In this document: positions 52,691 through 63,807 of the stretch, one piece after another
How the letters are laid out: each line of letters starts with the position of its first letter
Position numbering within the stretch: the first letter of the stretch is position 1
NCBI RefSeq assembly: GCF_027921745.1
Contig: NC_079239.1
Span: 3,189,501-3,253,500 of the forward strand
Source: Schizosaccharomyces osmophilus
Taxonomy: Eukaryota > Ascomycota > Schizosaccharomycetes > Schizosaccharomycetales > Schizosaccharomycetaceae
Reading direction: 5' to 3'
DNA: 64,000 nt
Made by a program: the position numbers and the translations under genes
The notes under the pieces: model-generated
What the model was told of the DNA's origin: nothing
Seen by the model: the letters and a program-made list of their open reading frames with translations, nothing else
The model's database searches: none

Positions 52691-54882
52691 GATGAGAGGT
52701 TATGGACAGGACTCGGCAGTAGAATCATCAACAGAATCCCCAGCAGAGACGGTGGAGACCTTGCATCAACATTCAAGGACGGGTTCTTTGACTTTGAGAG
52801 TCAGCTACTAAGAGTGTCACTTGTCAGTCTATTCTTTAGGAGAATATCAGAGTACAAAACGAATCTCCAAAATTATCCAAACGCGTACATAATAAAATTT
52901 ATGTGATTTACGGTATCTGTTACTTGACATGGTTCCTTTATACAGAAAAGAACCAGATGAAAAGGTTGGTAAATTGTTTTTGTCTTTATTTTGAGGAGAC
53001 AAAAGTCATTTATTTCAAACTTACGTTAACCGTTTTGCAACAGAAAACAGGTTTCTTTCCAATTTTTTTTTTTAACCTTTCAAATTTAAACCATAGCACA
53101 TCCCTAACGAACACAAAAGAAATAAAAGAAAAAACACACACACTTTCTTTCCTAAATATTCTTAATCACTCTCTTTCTACTATTCTTGTTTATTTACTCC
53201 CTTTTCTTTATTTACCTTTAATTTTCATCGGATAAATCCTTTGTTTATTTACATTTCGTCGCACTCCCACACGCTTTCCTGCCTCGTCCCCTCTCCTACA
53301 ACATGACGTCTAGCGGGCCTTGCCAGCCTCATTTCGTCATTGAGTCTCGTCGAGCCTAAGATGACGCACTTGCACAACGTAAAATGACATCACTTATGAC
53401 ATAACTAACAGAATCTTGTTTCAAACTTTGTTTTCAGACTGATACCTTTTTTAGGCGGTCTCCTTTCCGACTTCACATTTTCTACAGTCTATAAATGGCC
53501 TTTTCAGTGTCGTTTCTTGACAGTAAAAAAATCTTTCTTTGGCTCTCTTTTTTTGCTCTTTTTTGCTCTTTTTTGCCGCCTCCTTTACCGAACCCCCCTT
53601 GTCACCTATGATCTAATTTAATTTGGTTTCCAATCAAATCTATTGCCACTAATTTTTGATGCAAATTCCTTTTTTTATTGGACCATCGCCCACTCATTAG
53701 CCTTTTAGATTTAGCTATTTTATAGCCCATTCTCGTTTTATTGAACACAAACCGAAGCTCGTGCTTCTAAGATTTTCGACAAACGTTGCTCCTTGCTCCT
53801 TGTGACTTGTTACGTGGTGCTGTCTCGCTTCTATTTACCGTTGATCGGTGGACTGCGTTGTGAAGCGAAACTCTTCTTTTCGTTTTGGATTTTTCTTTCT
53901 TCCAAAACCAAAACCAGCTGCGTTTTCTTCTTGAAATTTTTAATTCAAATTGAAGAATTTTCTATTTCTTTTCTAGTAGCTCTCGAGAGCTTTTGTATAT
54001 CACTGGTTTTTTGCTTCTTTGTTGAGTTAATTCTCAATTTCGTCGCGTTTAGGATCATTTCTTGGGTTTCTTTACTATTTGTATAGAAACGTCCCAGGTG
54101 GCTTTCATTTTCATTCTAATCACGTTTGATGGCAACATTTCCGTTGGGTTTCTTTCTTTCATTTAACTTTTCCCTTCTATTTCAGGATACAATGAGTAAT
54201 TGCTAAAACACATACTTCATTTGTTCCTTATTAAACTTCTACTTGGTTTGATTCTTAATTTGACATTCAACTTGGTTATCTGGAAATACCTTTGCTTTTT
54301 CTTTTATTTTTTTTCATTCATATTCATATCCTTGGTGTTTATCGATAAAGAACGTTACTTGGTTTGGTTTCTTTCTCTTTAATTTTCTTTTTTATTTTTT
54401 AAACCTTTTTTCCCATCTCGCCCTATCCTTTTTTTCCCTACTTTCTTTGTGCATTCAGTTCATTGGGACTTATTTCTTGTTTTTTCTTTTTTTTTTTTGT
54501 TTACAGGAACCTGATTGTTTCTTACTCATTTCTACCTTGTTATTCTTCCTTTTACTGATATCGTTCCTTACCAATTTTGTTTCCTCAATTCTTTTTTTGG
54601 TTACCCCCTTTTCGTTTCTTTTTTTAATACATCACAAATCTGCTAGTTTGTGTAACTTTTAATTCCGCATCATTCTTTGTTTCTATAATCCTACAGAGAT
54701 TGTATATCCAGGGTGTAAAGCATTGCCTTTTGTTTGTATAAACCTCTTTCCTTCCTAGTGGTAGATATCTTAAAGAGTTCCTTTACAGATTCTTCTTATT
54801 TTCAACCTAATTTCACGATCTTTCCTATTTCTGTTGCCTTTTTAATATACGCTTGAATTTTATCCTTGATAAAATTACAGAA
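52691..54882. other. 2.2-kb region between wtf gene and pyp1, T-rich pyp1 leader
   Basis: From about 53050 to 54880 the plus strand is very rich in T and C, with many (T)6-12 runs, giving chance frames full of Phe and Leu. This resembles the long pyrimidine-rich leaders of fission-yeast stress-response genes and the strand-asymmetric AT tracts of origins. Two forkhead-type motifs lie at 53186-53252. No gene is supported. Confidence 0.5.
53186..53252 (-). promoter_or_regulatory. Two identical forkhead/FLEX-like 12-mers
   Basis: TTGTTTATTTAC occurs at 53186-53197 and 53241-53252. Its complement GTAAATAAACAA fits the forkhead consensus GTAAAYA and is close to the Mei4 FLEX element. They lie about 500-560 bases upstream of the wtf gene, oriented toward it on the minus strand. 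Confidence 0.4.
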
Positions 54883-56541
54883 ATGTCTTCTTTTCAAAGT
54901 TCCGAAACAGCTACGCTTCACCCGACAACTCCGTCTGGTTCTTGTACGGCCATTTTGCCCAAGAGTTACCAGTCTACCAGCAAATATGTCACTCGTTCCT
55001 GCAGACTGCCCGATTACTATAGGAATGCGGTTAAACAAGACGACACATTAATTTTAGATCTGCGTCCTCTTTCGGATTTTTCAAGAAGCCGCTTAAAAGG
55101 TTCCTGTAATCTTACTCTTCCCGCCACCCTCATAAAGCGTCCTGCCTTTAGCGGTTCGCGAATTATCAGCACTCTTCACTATGCTGACGAAGCCTGCGAT
55201 CGTACCCAAAATTGGAAAGATCTTGCCTGTATCTTTGTTTGTCTTCCTGCTTGGATTTCAAGTCATATCGCAATTGCCGAAATTATTGGCGAAAAACTCA
55301 AAAAGGATGGCTTTTCAGGTTCGTTTGGCATTTTGGATCTCGACTACAACCGTCTTGCGAATGCTTTTCCTGATTTAATTGATAAAGTTCCCATTACAAA
55401 TAAAATGGGTATTAACACCGGCATGAAATCAAAATTAAGCTTTTCTGTTCCTCAAACCGCTCCTATATCTTTGTCAAGCGAGGGTGATGATTATTTTTCC
55501 AGTATACCTCGACCCAAAGAGAAAAAGAACATGTCTTCAATAAACAAGTTCTTTTGCCCCATGCCTGAAAAGTCTCAAATTAATGCCCCTCTCCAAACGC
55601 CCTCTCTTCATAGCATTCCAGATGCGTTCACGAACCCTAACGTCTCTATTTTGTATGAAAAATTCTCCAATTTGGAGTTTCGTGAGCAACAACGTTTGGC
55701 TTCTTGTGCAGATAAGGATTCCAAATGGTGCACTGTCGATTCCCTGTCGAATTTTACCTATAAAAAGAATAGGTATTCGGACATTGTACCATTTAACTTA
55801 ACTCGCGTTCACTTAAAACACAAAGACTCCAATCAAGGGAAGGATTATATTAACGCTTCCTATGTGAATACAAATACCGCAAATTATATCGCTTGCCAAG
55901 CTTCTCTTGCTCTGTCTCTGGAAGATTTTTGGGAAATGACTTGGGACCATTTCGAAGATTTTGGATCCGTCGTCATGCTTGGCTCGTTTTATGAAGCGGG
56001 TCGTGAAATGTCTGTTCCTTATTGGCCTCAGGATGGTGTCCTTTCTCAGCATACATACGGCTTATATACAGTGACGCTTTTGGAAACAAAAAGGATTAAT
56101 GCTAGCGGTTGTATTTTAAGAAAGCTTGATATTAAACGGGAAGGTTCCACAGGCTCAAAAGAAATAAACCATTTTCAGTATGAAAACTGGTCCGATTGTA
56201 ATTCACCCGAAAGAATTTCTTTGATGATTAATTTTCTAAAATTTGTTAATTCGTATGATCGTACTGGTCCTTTGATTGTACATTGTTCTGCCGGTGTTGG
56301 TCGTACGGGAACGTTTATAGTGTTGGATACCCTTTTACGACTCCCTGATGAATCTTTAAGAAACTTTTCCCTCGGTACAGAAATTTCAGAAGATGTTGTA
56401 TTTCAACACATTGATTACATACGAAATCAGCGCATGAAAATGGTCCAAAGTTTTACCCAGTTTAAATTTATTTATGACGTAATTGATCTCTTGAAGAGTA
56501 ACAACACAAATTTCCCAGTTTTATCAAAACTGAATTCATAA
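54883..56541 (+). CDS. pyp1: Protein tyrosine phosphatase Pyp1
   Basis: Pyp1 dephosphorylates the tyrosine of the stress MAP kinase Sty1/Spc1 and so restrains stress signalling and mitotic timing. The protein has 552 residues (S. pombe about 550). The N-terminal 150 residues form a rhodanese-like non-catalytic domain (LILDLRPLSDFSRSRLKGS). A Ser-rich linker follows. The phosphatase domain spans about 270-545, with NRYSDIVPFNLTRV, DYINASYVN and the signature HCSAGVGRTG carrying Cys468 and Arg474. The general-acid loop reads WSD where WPD is usual, a variation I believe Pyp1 relatives share. The longer upstream frame starts at TTG; ATG 54883 is the family start. The leader is long and T-rich. 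Confidence 0.94.
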   Translation: MSSFQSSETATLHPTTPSGSCTAILPKSYQSTSKYVTRSCRLPDYYRNAVKQDDTLILDLRPLSDFSRSRLKGSCNLTLPATLIKRPAFSGSRIISTLHYADEACDRTQNWKDLACIFVCLPAWISSHIAIAEIIGEKLKKDGFSGSFGILDLDYNRLANAFPDLIDKVPITNKMGINTGMKSKLSFSVPQTAPISLSSEGDDYFSSIPRPKEKKNMSSINKFFCPMPEKSQINAPLQTPSLHSIPDAFTNPNVSILYEKFSNLEFREQQRLASCADKDSKWCTVDSLSNFTYKKNRYSDIVPFNLTRVHLKHKDSNQGKDYINASYVNTNTANYIACQASLALSLEDFWEMTWDHFEDFGSVVMLGSFYEAGREMSVPYWPQDGVLSQHTYGLYTVTLLETKRINASGCILRKLDIKREGSTGSKEINHFQYENWSDCNSPERISLMINFLKFVNSYDRTGPLIVHCSAGVGRTGTFIVLDTLLRLPDESLRNFSLGTEISEDVVFQHIDYIRNQRMKMVQSFTQFKFIYDVIDLLKSNNTNFPVLSKLNS

Positions 56542-57333
56542 ATTCACGGTTGGCGGTTTTAAAACAAAAAATAATGATTTCTACCCATGGTGTCCCGTCC
56601 GTTCTCTTACATTTAAATTCATCTTTGATCATTTACCTCAACGCTTTAGGTGTCCGTGTGTAAAGGAAGGACTTAATTATGCACATTTTTGATTTTTCTT
56701 TTTTTTTTTTTTAATGTTTTCTACATGTATAGTTTGAGTTTAATATAATGATTGTATCCTCAGAGTTTCGTTTTTGGTGTTTAGATGGGTGAATATATGT
56801 AACCTTCATTCTCTAGTGTATTTTATTTAGTACTTTGTAGACAAGATAGAAATTGGAATAGTAACTTGAAACTAGTATAATAAAGCATAACAATAATACA
56901 AGTTTAGATGTTGCTATACCGAAGGGCCTTTTAAAGACCCTTTACGGCGTATATATTTAGAATATGAATTTACAAAGAAAATCAAACGCTAGCAACTATA
57001 TAATATACCTTTTGAAGCTATAGCTATAATAAAAACAGGGAATTGATCAATGAATAAATTATGAAACCTTCAAGTTACATTCGTTAAAAGTATCAATGCT
57101 TACCTAGTAAGGTTGGCGGGAGAAAATCGCAAAAATAAGAAGAAATTAATCTTTTCAAACACGTTCACATAAAAACAAATAAGGTGAATTATTCATCTTT
57201 GGTGTCGAATAGGTAAATGAACACCACTGGGCTGCTTTGCCATCTAAGGTGTCTTCATGTTTCATGTAGAGGTTTTACTAGCATGAAATGCAGTAGAATT
57301 GCAGATAAAGTATATGGAGCCGTTATGTTTCCA
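56542..57333. other. Convergent 3' region pyp1 / gyp51
   Basis: 792 AT-rich bases. A small inverted repeat (AAGGG 56932-56936, CCCTT 56948-56952) lies between the two 3' ends. No gene is supported. Confidence 0.5.
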
Positions 57334-60300
57334 CTATCCTTTATTAATACGATTCATCAATTGACTCCATTTTTGCAATGCCATCATATGCTCTCCATCC
57401 ATTGTAGCTAAATTGACTTTTGTTTCAGCAAGTCTTTTTTCCTTTTTGAAAAGTTCATCCTCAAATACTTGACCTTCTGACATAATTTTAAGATTTTCAG
57501 CGATTATGGCTTCCATTTCACCTTGGAAAGACCCTTCCACTTTGGACTTGATTTTTGAAAGCTGACTATGTAACGAGGAAATCTTTGACTCCATCTCACT
57601 TTGCTCTTCTGCTTGTCGCTTTAAAACCAACTTTTCTTCAACTAGCATACCATTCATATTCTCGTGCTCAGCATGTAATTTAGACATAGTTTCATTCAAC
57701 GTCGAAAAGTGATCATTCAATGATTTGTTAGTGTTCTTTGCATTTTCCAATTGCACATCGACTTCTTTCTGAGCCTTCAGCCACGTATCATACTCATTAC
57801 CATAAGTGTCTATAGCTGACTTTGAGGTTTGGAAAGTAAAAGCAAACTGTAACACTTTGTTGCTATCGTATTGGCCAGTCTCGTCCCCCAACATAAAAGA
57901 AGAAAATATATCGTCCTTCAGATATGTTATAAGTTCATCATTATTTAACAGCAAAAGGCTTTTTTCACTATTCTTTAACAACCCTAGACCAATGTTCAGT
58001 AAAATAGTAGAACCGTAAAAAAGTAATATATTGTAAATTTTGGCGACAACATTTAGAGGAAACTTATACGCAAACAAAGTAAGAAACCATTCAGAAGCAT
58101 AAGAACAAGTCTCAATCTCGTTTTTCTTTAAGTGTACAGCCAATGCGGGCATGAAATCTTCCACCAATCGAGTAAACTGATGCATGATACGACCCAGACC
58201 TTTCAACTCAGGAGAAAAAATGCTTTGTAAATGGTATTCCTTAAACAGTAGAACGAGCACTGAAAAGGCCTGTGGAGGAGGCAAATACATTAAAAGAGAG
58301 CCAGCAATCCAGGACATTCCTTGTGTATAACCGACTTCAGGGACAGCATTCGCAAGAGATCTCAAAACTCGGTGCAAATTTGCAATAGAATCAGCAACGG
58401 TATCGGGAGATTCTTGGCCACGGTTTGAAAAAAATCGTTTCAAGGTTTGAGGAGGAAATGTTCTATCCAAATCTTTGCATATAGCTTTATCAGACTCACA
58501 GCTCTTCTTTTCTAAATCAAAATACTCACGCTCATTATCAAAAGAGCACCAAGCAGAGATGGACTTCCATAAGACTGTATGTGCTCCCTGAATTTCATGA
58601 CTGAAAATCAAACGTTGGATCTTTTCCGACTTTTCCCTTAACACTTCTAGCGGATTTTCAATAAATTCAAGCAGAAGATTGTACACATCTGAAGGAATTA
58701 TGTCATGTTCACTTTCTAAGAAGCCTATGATCTTCTTTTTTCTGTTTTCATCGATAGAAGAAGCATTCTTCTCAAGGATTTCTTCCAAAAAGAATGTAGC
58801 AACTAAAGAATTCTCCGGACTCAAATCACTACGTTTTGAATTGAACCAAGAAATCGCAGAAGACACCGGGGAAGTTGCTCGGGAATAAAACGAATCACGT
58901 CTACCATGAGAAAGCTCTGTTTTTGGTCCCAAAGCATCGCCATTGCTGTCAGATTTTTCATTATTTATACTTTTAGGAGACCTTAATGTAGTATAAAGTT
59001 CCTGTTTTGAAAACCTACCATTCAAATTTGCAGTATCAGAAGCAGGATCAAGTACAAAGCTAGGTAATTCATCTTCGGTGTAATCCTTAAAAACATCTTT
59101 GGTCGGTTGCGGACTGCTGATATTAACATTTGTATTTGCTGGAAAACTCATAGATTCCTGGTTCTCAACGACATGTTCCGAAGGCTCTATTCGTGAAGCT
59201 GAATTTACGAAAAGGGTAGATGATGTAACTTGAGGCCTGGCATCTTCAGTTTCAAGAGACTCTAATGCCGGTGTATCCGGTTCCTTTGAAGCAATATACA
59301 AGTCCTTCATTCTTGCTTCCATCTCACGACTTTCAGCGCTCTCCATTTGTTGCTTTTCCCGAAGAAGATCACCGTTCAATTCTATTTTCGCTTCTTCAGC
59401 GAAAGATTTTTGCGATTCAATTGAGGATTTTCTTGAAGATTCCTCTGGATATTCAGAAGAGTTCTTTTCATGAAAAGCACTATCGCCATTGACTTCATTA
59501 TTTTGAGGACTAGCAATTTGCGGATCATAAGAAAATGCATTGACAGCGGATTTAGAAGAAGACGCTGAAGACGTTAATCCTTTCTCTGGTTCATCATATT
59601 TCTCAGCAATGGAGGAGCTTTCATCTTTCATTTTAGTCTCATTACCTTTTGTTATTTCAAACGATAGTTTTGCTTCATGTTCATTGGGATCCTCTTCATT
59701 CGCTTCTTCCTGTTTTTCTGTAGTAGTGGGCATGTCATGATAGAGTTTGAATGCATCATGGTCAGCAACGTTCTGTTCTTCTTTCTGTTCAATTGTTTCA
59801 TCTTCTCCGTGTTCAAACTTAAAGCCGTTTTCTAATATTGGTTGATCCACGCCGTCTTCCTTAGTGGTAACTTTATCCTGTCTTGAATCAGAAGCGTTCT
59901 CGTCTTCTAATCCATTCAACTCTTTTGAATCCACTTCCCTTGTATCATCTTCTTTCATGTCTTCTCCTGTCGGTTCATCTAAAGTTTCATTCTCAGCAGC
60001 CTTCAAACCTTCGTCTGCTGAAGCTTCTGATATATTATCAAATTCATCGTATACATCATCAGAAAATTCATCGTAAGAGTCTTGAGCAGTCATTTCTAGT
60101 ACATTATTGGTATCAAAGAATGAATGATTTCCACCTTTATACGAATCGCCGTTTGGTACCGAATCATCATGGGAATCATTTGTGAGACCTTTCACTTCAT
60201 CATTAAATTCATCTGCTTTCACCGTATTTTCATCAGGTTTCTCATTGACCATGCTTTGTCGTTTGTTGTGAAGATGGATGTCTGCTTGTTGCCTTTGGTT

Positions 60301-60369
60301 GTCACCATCATTATAAACAAAACGAAACTTTTTATTAGAAGCATCAAATACAATCATTTGTGTACTCAT
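57334..60369 (-). CDS. gyp51: Rab GTPase-activating protein Gyp51 (TBC domain)
   Basis: TBC proteins switch off Rab GTPases on endomembranes. The protein has 1011 residues. The first about 520 are acidic and disordered, with many Asp/Glu runs (DEFSDDVYDEFDNISEASAD). The TBC domain lies near 600-840: its arginine finger is in CKDLDRTFPP near 633 and its glutamine finger in GYTQGMSW near 681, so both catalytic fingers are present. A C-terminal coiled coil (about 880-1000) ends the protein. The start is ATG 60369, with no intron. From memory it corresponds to SPAC26F1.09, about 1031 residues. Confidence 0.9.
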   Translation of the reverse strand: MSTQMIVFDASNKKFRFVYNDGDNQRQQADIHLHNKRQSMVNEKPDENTVKADEFNDEVKGLTNDSHDDSVPNGDSYKGGNHSFFDTNNVLEMTAQDSYDEFSDDVYDEFDNISEASADEGLKAAENETLDEPTGEDMKEDDTREVDSKELNGLEDENASDSRQDKVTTKEDGVDQPILENGFKFEHGEDETIEQKEEQNVADHDAFKLYHDMPTTTEKQEEANEEDPNEHEAKLSFEITKGNETKMKDESSSIAEKYDEPEKGLTSSASSSKSAVNAFSYDPQIASPQNNEVNGDSAFHEKNSSEYPEESSRKSSIESQKSFAEEAKIELNGDLLREKQQMESAESREMEARMKDLYIASKEPDTPALESLETEDARPQVTSSTLFVNSASRIEPSEHVVENQESMSFPANTNVNISSPQPTKDVFKDYTEDELPSFVLDPASDTANLNGRFSKQELYTTLRSPKSINNEKSDSNGDALGPKTELSHGRRDSFYSRATSPVSSAISWFNSKRSDLSPENSLVATFFLEEILEKNASSIDENRKKKIIGFLESEHDIIPSDVYNLLLEFIENPLEVLREKSEKIQRLIFSHEIQGAHTVLWKSISAWCSFDNEREYFDLEKKSCESDKAICKDLDRTFPPQTLKRFFSNRGQESPDTVADSIANLHRVLRSLANAVPEVGYTQGMSWIAGSLLMYLPPPQAFSVLVLLFKEYHLQSIFSPELKGLGRIMHQFTRLVEDFMPALAVHLKKNEIETCSYASEWFLTLFAYKFPLNVVAKIYNILLFYGSTILLNIGLGLLKNSEKSLLLLNNDELITYLKDDIFSSFMLGDETGQYDSNKVLQFAFTFQTSKSAIDTYGNEYDTWLKAQKEVDVQLENAKNTNKSLNDHFSTLNETMSKLHAEHENMNGMLVEEKLVLKRQAEEQSEMESKISSLHSQLSKIKSKVEGSFQGEMEAIIAENLKIMSEGQVFEDELFKKEKRLAETKVNLATMDGEHMMALQKWSQLMNRINKG

Positions 60370-60841
60370 TGTTTTTTGAACTATCTTACTTAATCATAAT
60401 ATTATATTTAGACAAATTGAAACTATTTTGCACTTGTTTGAAAGCCCAATGCCGCTTCAATGTGTTTTGTTTACATTGGAATACGACGATATCATACAAA
60501 TACATAACCACTACTCAAGAACACTTTTTCAAAAAGCAACTCTTTAGTATTCATCATCATATAGGTTATATCTGAATATTAAGATTTCTGTATATATTAC
60601 AGAGAAAAATTTGGTAGTTTTTTTCGCTGTATGTACTGAATTCTCAATTCATGCATTGATCATAAAACTGACATTGTTTAAGGCATAATAAGCATGCTCT
60701 AAGCTGTAAGAACCCTCTTTCTCATCTTTTTATTGTCTACTTTCCGTACCTCACAGATCGCATTAATAATTGACGGGAAAACCTTTTCGTCGAATTTTCC
60801 TACTGTTCATTTCTTGTTTTTATGGGCTGTTGTAGAAATCC
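60370..60841. other. Divergent promoter gyp51 / FUSC-like gene
   Basis: 472 bases, AT-rich, with no clear element or gene. Confidence 0.45.
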
Positions 60842-63760
60842 ATGGGAATATTAAGCGCAGTAAACTTGAACTTGCACCGAATTCAGTTCTTTAATTCGCA
60901 ACGATGGAAATCAATTGCTCAAACACTTTATCTTCTGTTAAAACCAGTGGCTGCTCTGTTTATATGTCAATGTTTGGTCCTTATTCGACCGTTGAGCAGG
61001 AAACTTGGTAATTACCCATTTCTCATTATCACCATACAGACATTGTTTTATCCCATTCAAGCCACTGTAGGTGGCCAAATAGAAATAATTTATGAATCCC
61101 TGTTAGGGACCATTATTGGTTTAGGTTGGGCTGTTGGTTCAAAGTTTTTGGCAGTCATTGCAAATCGTAATGGCTATTCGGGTGCAGCCGTTTTGGCAAT
61201 TTTTCTTACCGTAGGTTCTTTCATATCAGGCTATATTCGTAGCCGATATGGGTATCGAAGCATGTGCATTATGTGGATTTTTATAGATTGTTTTCTAATG
61301 ACGATCGATCCCCGCGGAAAGACTGTTCCTTCTTCCTTTTATACTAGTCTTGTTTACCCATCACTAATAGCAGCAGGTGTGGTGTTTTTGGTTTCATTAT
61401 TTATTCCTCCAACTAGAATGGCATCAGATTTGGTGGGAAATTCCGCGCTTTCTTATTTAGATGAATTAATGAATTGTTTGAATGGATGTCTTCAGGGATT
61501 TTTCCCTTCAGTCGATACATCCTCCAGTTCGTATTCCTCGTCAGAAGAGTATCGCCTTACTAATTATCGTACTGTTCTCCGAGACCGTCTCAAGAAGTTT
61601 AGCTCGGATCTTCGAAATTCTCAATTTGAGCTGAACTTTTCTTTCATCCCTATAGGTGTTCTTAAAGACATAGAAAGCGTACTACACCGTACGTCTCTTG
61701 CTATGTCTGCAAATGTCGCGGCGTGTGTATCTTTGTACAGAGCATTCAACTTTAGTCATTACCACAATCATGCTGAAAGCAAGGTTTCAGAATCAAGCTC
61801 TTATTCTTTGAGGGATTCTTTCAATGGAATAGACTCCGATTTGTTTACGCCGCATTTTCGCTTACGAGGTAATCCTACTCTTCATTCGAGTCCTAGACCA
61901 CAACCAAGTAAAGATGTTTTCAAAATATATCTAGACTACTTTTCACAAAATGTGAATGATATTTCTAATCGACTCATGGCTTCTTTGCAAACATCCCGCA
62001 GCGTTTTGCTATGGTTGATTTCATCATCACCAGAGGTTCCAGACGAACAAATTTTGGAAAATATTTCCTCTTTAAGTGAAGAGAACATAAAAGAAAATGA
62101 GACTATAAGAAATGCTATCAAAATGGCATTTGAACTTAGTCGAAATAATCGAACTTTTACTGGCTTATACATGTTTGCTGCTGATGAAGATGTGTTTTCA
62201 ATTTCGTATTACATTTTTAACCTTTTTGAGGTTGCGAAAGAGATAAGAAATCTTTTAATTAAGCTATTGTTTTTGAAAAAATTTCGCACAAAACGACGGA
62301 AGTTCTACTTCCATACATTCAGCATACTCAAGGAAAGGGGAAGAGATCATGATGAACTTCACGTTCTCTCAACTCCTTTTGCCTCTCATGATATCCCAGA
62401 TAGCGGAAATTCCGTTGAAGAATTAGTAGCTCGTGGTGAAGAACATAATTGGGAGGATAATAGTAAAAACACGGAAAGTCTGAGTTTTAGTGGAAAAGTC
62501 AGGAAGAGATTGCCAAGGTTCCGTAGCCGATTATGGAAAGTGAGCCATTGGCTTATACAGTCGAAAGACGTGAAGTATGGTTTGAAGATGGCTGCTGGAA
62601 TTAGTTTGCTGAGTATAGTGGCCTTTCAGAAGTCTACGGCTCATGATTATGGAGAATGGAACGGACAATGGGCCCTGATTTCTACGTTGTTTGTGTTAGA
62701 GGTTACTGTTTCTGCTACTTTACGCGTTGGGTTCTTTCGAGCTTTGGGAACTTTATCTGGTGCTGTTTATGCATACGTGGCATGGGAAATTAGTCGTGGT
62801 TGGAGTTATGTTATTGCTTCCCTTACGTTTTTGGTATCCTGGCTGTCTTGCTATATCATGTTTCGTACCAGTTATGCTGGCGTTGCTACGGTTTTTAATA
62901 TCACATTTCCACCCATTTTGTATGGGGCTTACTTGGGGAATAAGAGTTCTTCTTTTCATTTGGCTGTATTCCGTTTCCTGGATGTGATCGTTGGTATCGG
63001 CATGGCTATTGTCGTAAATATTGTGGTCTTTCCATATCTTGCTCGACGTGTTCTCACCAAAGAAATTGGAAAGGCTTGTCAATTAAATTTACAGTTGTAC
63101 AATACAATGTCAGAATATATGCTGAGCTCGACACATCATGCGAGCACAAGTTTGTGCGATGATATGGAAAACCAAATTGTATTCCATTTGCTAAAGGCAG
63201 GTGATCTTTTATTACTTACCAACATGGAATTCCGACTAAAGGGACCTTTTCCAGGAAAGCTATTCCAGCAACTTATCGACAAGCTAGGTATTATGACCGG
63301 ACGGCTGGTGATATTGAATAAGGTAAGAGCACGCTTTGGGCCTTATCTTTACCAAGAAGTAGTGGAAAATGTTATTCGATATCGAAAAAGCTTGATTGCT
63401 TCGATATCGCTAACATTGTATATTTTATCTCATAGTATAATGGTGAAATCGCCGGTGCCGTATTTCTTACCATCTTCGCGGAACGCTCATTGGAATTTGA
63501 GGCAAGCCATTATGAAAGATATTCAGATTAAAACTGGCTTTAGCAGCGATAATCCAGACGACACATACGTTTCTGACGAATCCAGCCCGACTGCATTGTC
63601 GGCGGCTTTATGGCTCCATGGCAATGAAGGGGTGTTGTACTACTATGCTGAATGCCAAGTGATTGAGGAAATCGTCAATGACTTGGAAGATTTGTTAATG
63701 TTGGTAAAGCGAATTAACGGGGAAGAAAAGAAGCCCAAACTTTGGAACGAAAAATTGTAA
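60842..63760 (+). CDS. Large FUSC/aromatic-acid-exporter-like membrane protein
   Basis: This conserved fungal membrane protein has two blocks of helices, resembling the FUSC and aromatic-acid-exporter-like superfamily. It is also related to proteins linked to brefeldin A sensitivity. It has 972 residues. Block one (about 35-195) includes PLSRKLGNYPFLIITIQTLF and GGQIEIIYESLLGTIIGLGW. A long soluble part follows, then block two (about 580-740), with WNGQWALISTLFVLEVTVSA and RVGFFRALGTLSGAVYAYVA. A soluble C-terminus completes it. The duplicated layout is typical. The substrate is unknown. The start is ATG 60842, with no intron. From memory it corresponds to SPAC26F1.08c. Confidence 0.85.
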   Translation: MGILSAVNLNLHRIQFFNSQRWKSIAQTLYLLLKPVAALFICQCLVLIRPLSRKLGNYPFLIITIQTLFYPIQATVGGQIEIIYESLLGTIIGLGWAVGSKFLAVIANRNGYSGAAVLAIFLTVGSFISGYIRSRYGYRSMCIMWIFIDCFLMTIDPRGKTVPSSFYTSLVYPSLIAAGVVFLVSLFIPPTRMASDLVGNSALSYLDELMNCLNGCLQGFFPSVDTSSSSYSSSEEYRLTNYRTVLRDRLKKFSSDLRNSQFELNFSFIPIGVLKDIESVLHRTSLAMSANVAACVSLYRAFNFSHYHNHAESKVSESSSYSLRDSFNGIDSDLFTPHFRLRGNPTLHSSPRPQPSKDVFKIYLDYFSQNVNDISNRLMASLQTSRSVLLWLISSSPEVPDEQILENISSLSEENIKENETIRNAIKMAFELSRNNRTFTGLYMFAADEDVFSISYYIFNLFEVAKEIRNLLIKLLFLKKFRTKRRKFYFHTFSILKERGRDHDELHVLSTPFASHDIPDSGNSVEELVARGEEHNWEDNSKNTESLSFSGKVRKRLPRFRSRLWKVSHWLIQSKDVKYGLKMAAGISLLSIVAFQKSTAHDYGEWNGQWALISTLFVLEVTVSATLRVGFFRALGTLSGAVYAYVAWEISRGWSYVIASLTFLVSWLSCYIMFRTSYAGVATVFNITFPPILYGAYLGNKSSSFHLAVFRFLDVIVGIGMAIVVNIVVFPYLARRVLTKEIGKACQLNLQLYNTMSEYMLSSTHHASTSLCDDMENQIVFHLLKAGDLLLLTNMEFRLKGPFPGKLFQQLIDKLGIMTGRLVILNKVRARFGPYLYQEVVENVIRYRKSLIASISLTLYILSHSIMVKSPVPYFLPSSRNAHWNLRQAIMKDIQIKTGFSSDNPDDTYVSDESSPTALSAALWLHGNEGVLYYYAECQVIEEIVNDLEDLLMLVKRINGEEKKPKLWNEKL

Positions 63761-63784
63761 TTGTAGGTATTTTTACTTAGAGCG

Positions 63785-63807
63785 TTTTTTTTTTTTTTTT
63801 TTTTTTT
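63785..63807. repeat. Poly(T) tract, 23 bases
   Basis: A pure T run lies 25 bases after the stop codon of the FUSC-like gene. The final 190 bases of the window hold no gene that I can support. Confidence 0.9.

Noticed and set aside
53793-54662. Several Phe/Leu-rich frames resembling membrane proteins
   Set aside because: They arise from T-rich low-complexity sequence in the pyp1 upstream region.
51290-54882. 5S rRNA gene or Tf-type LTR beside the wtf gene
   Set aside because: wtf loci are often near such elements, but I found no matching sequence on either side.
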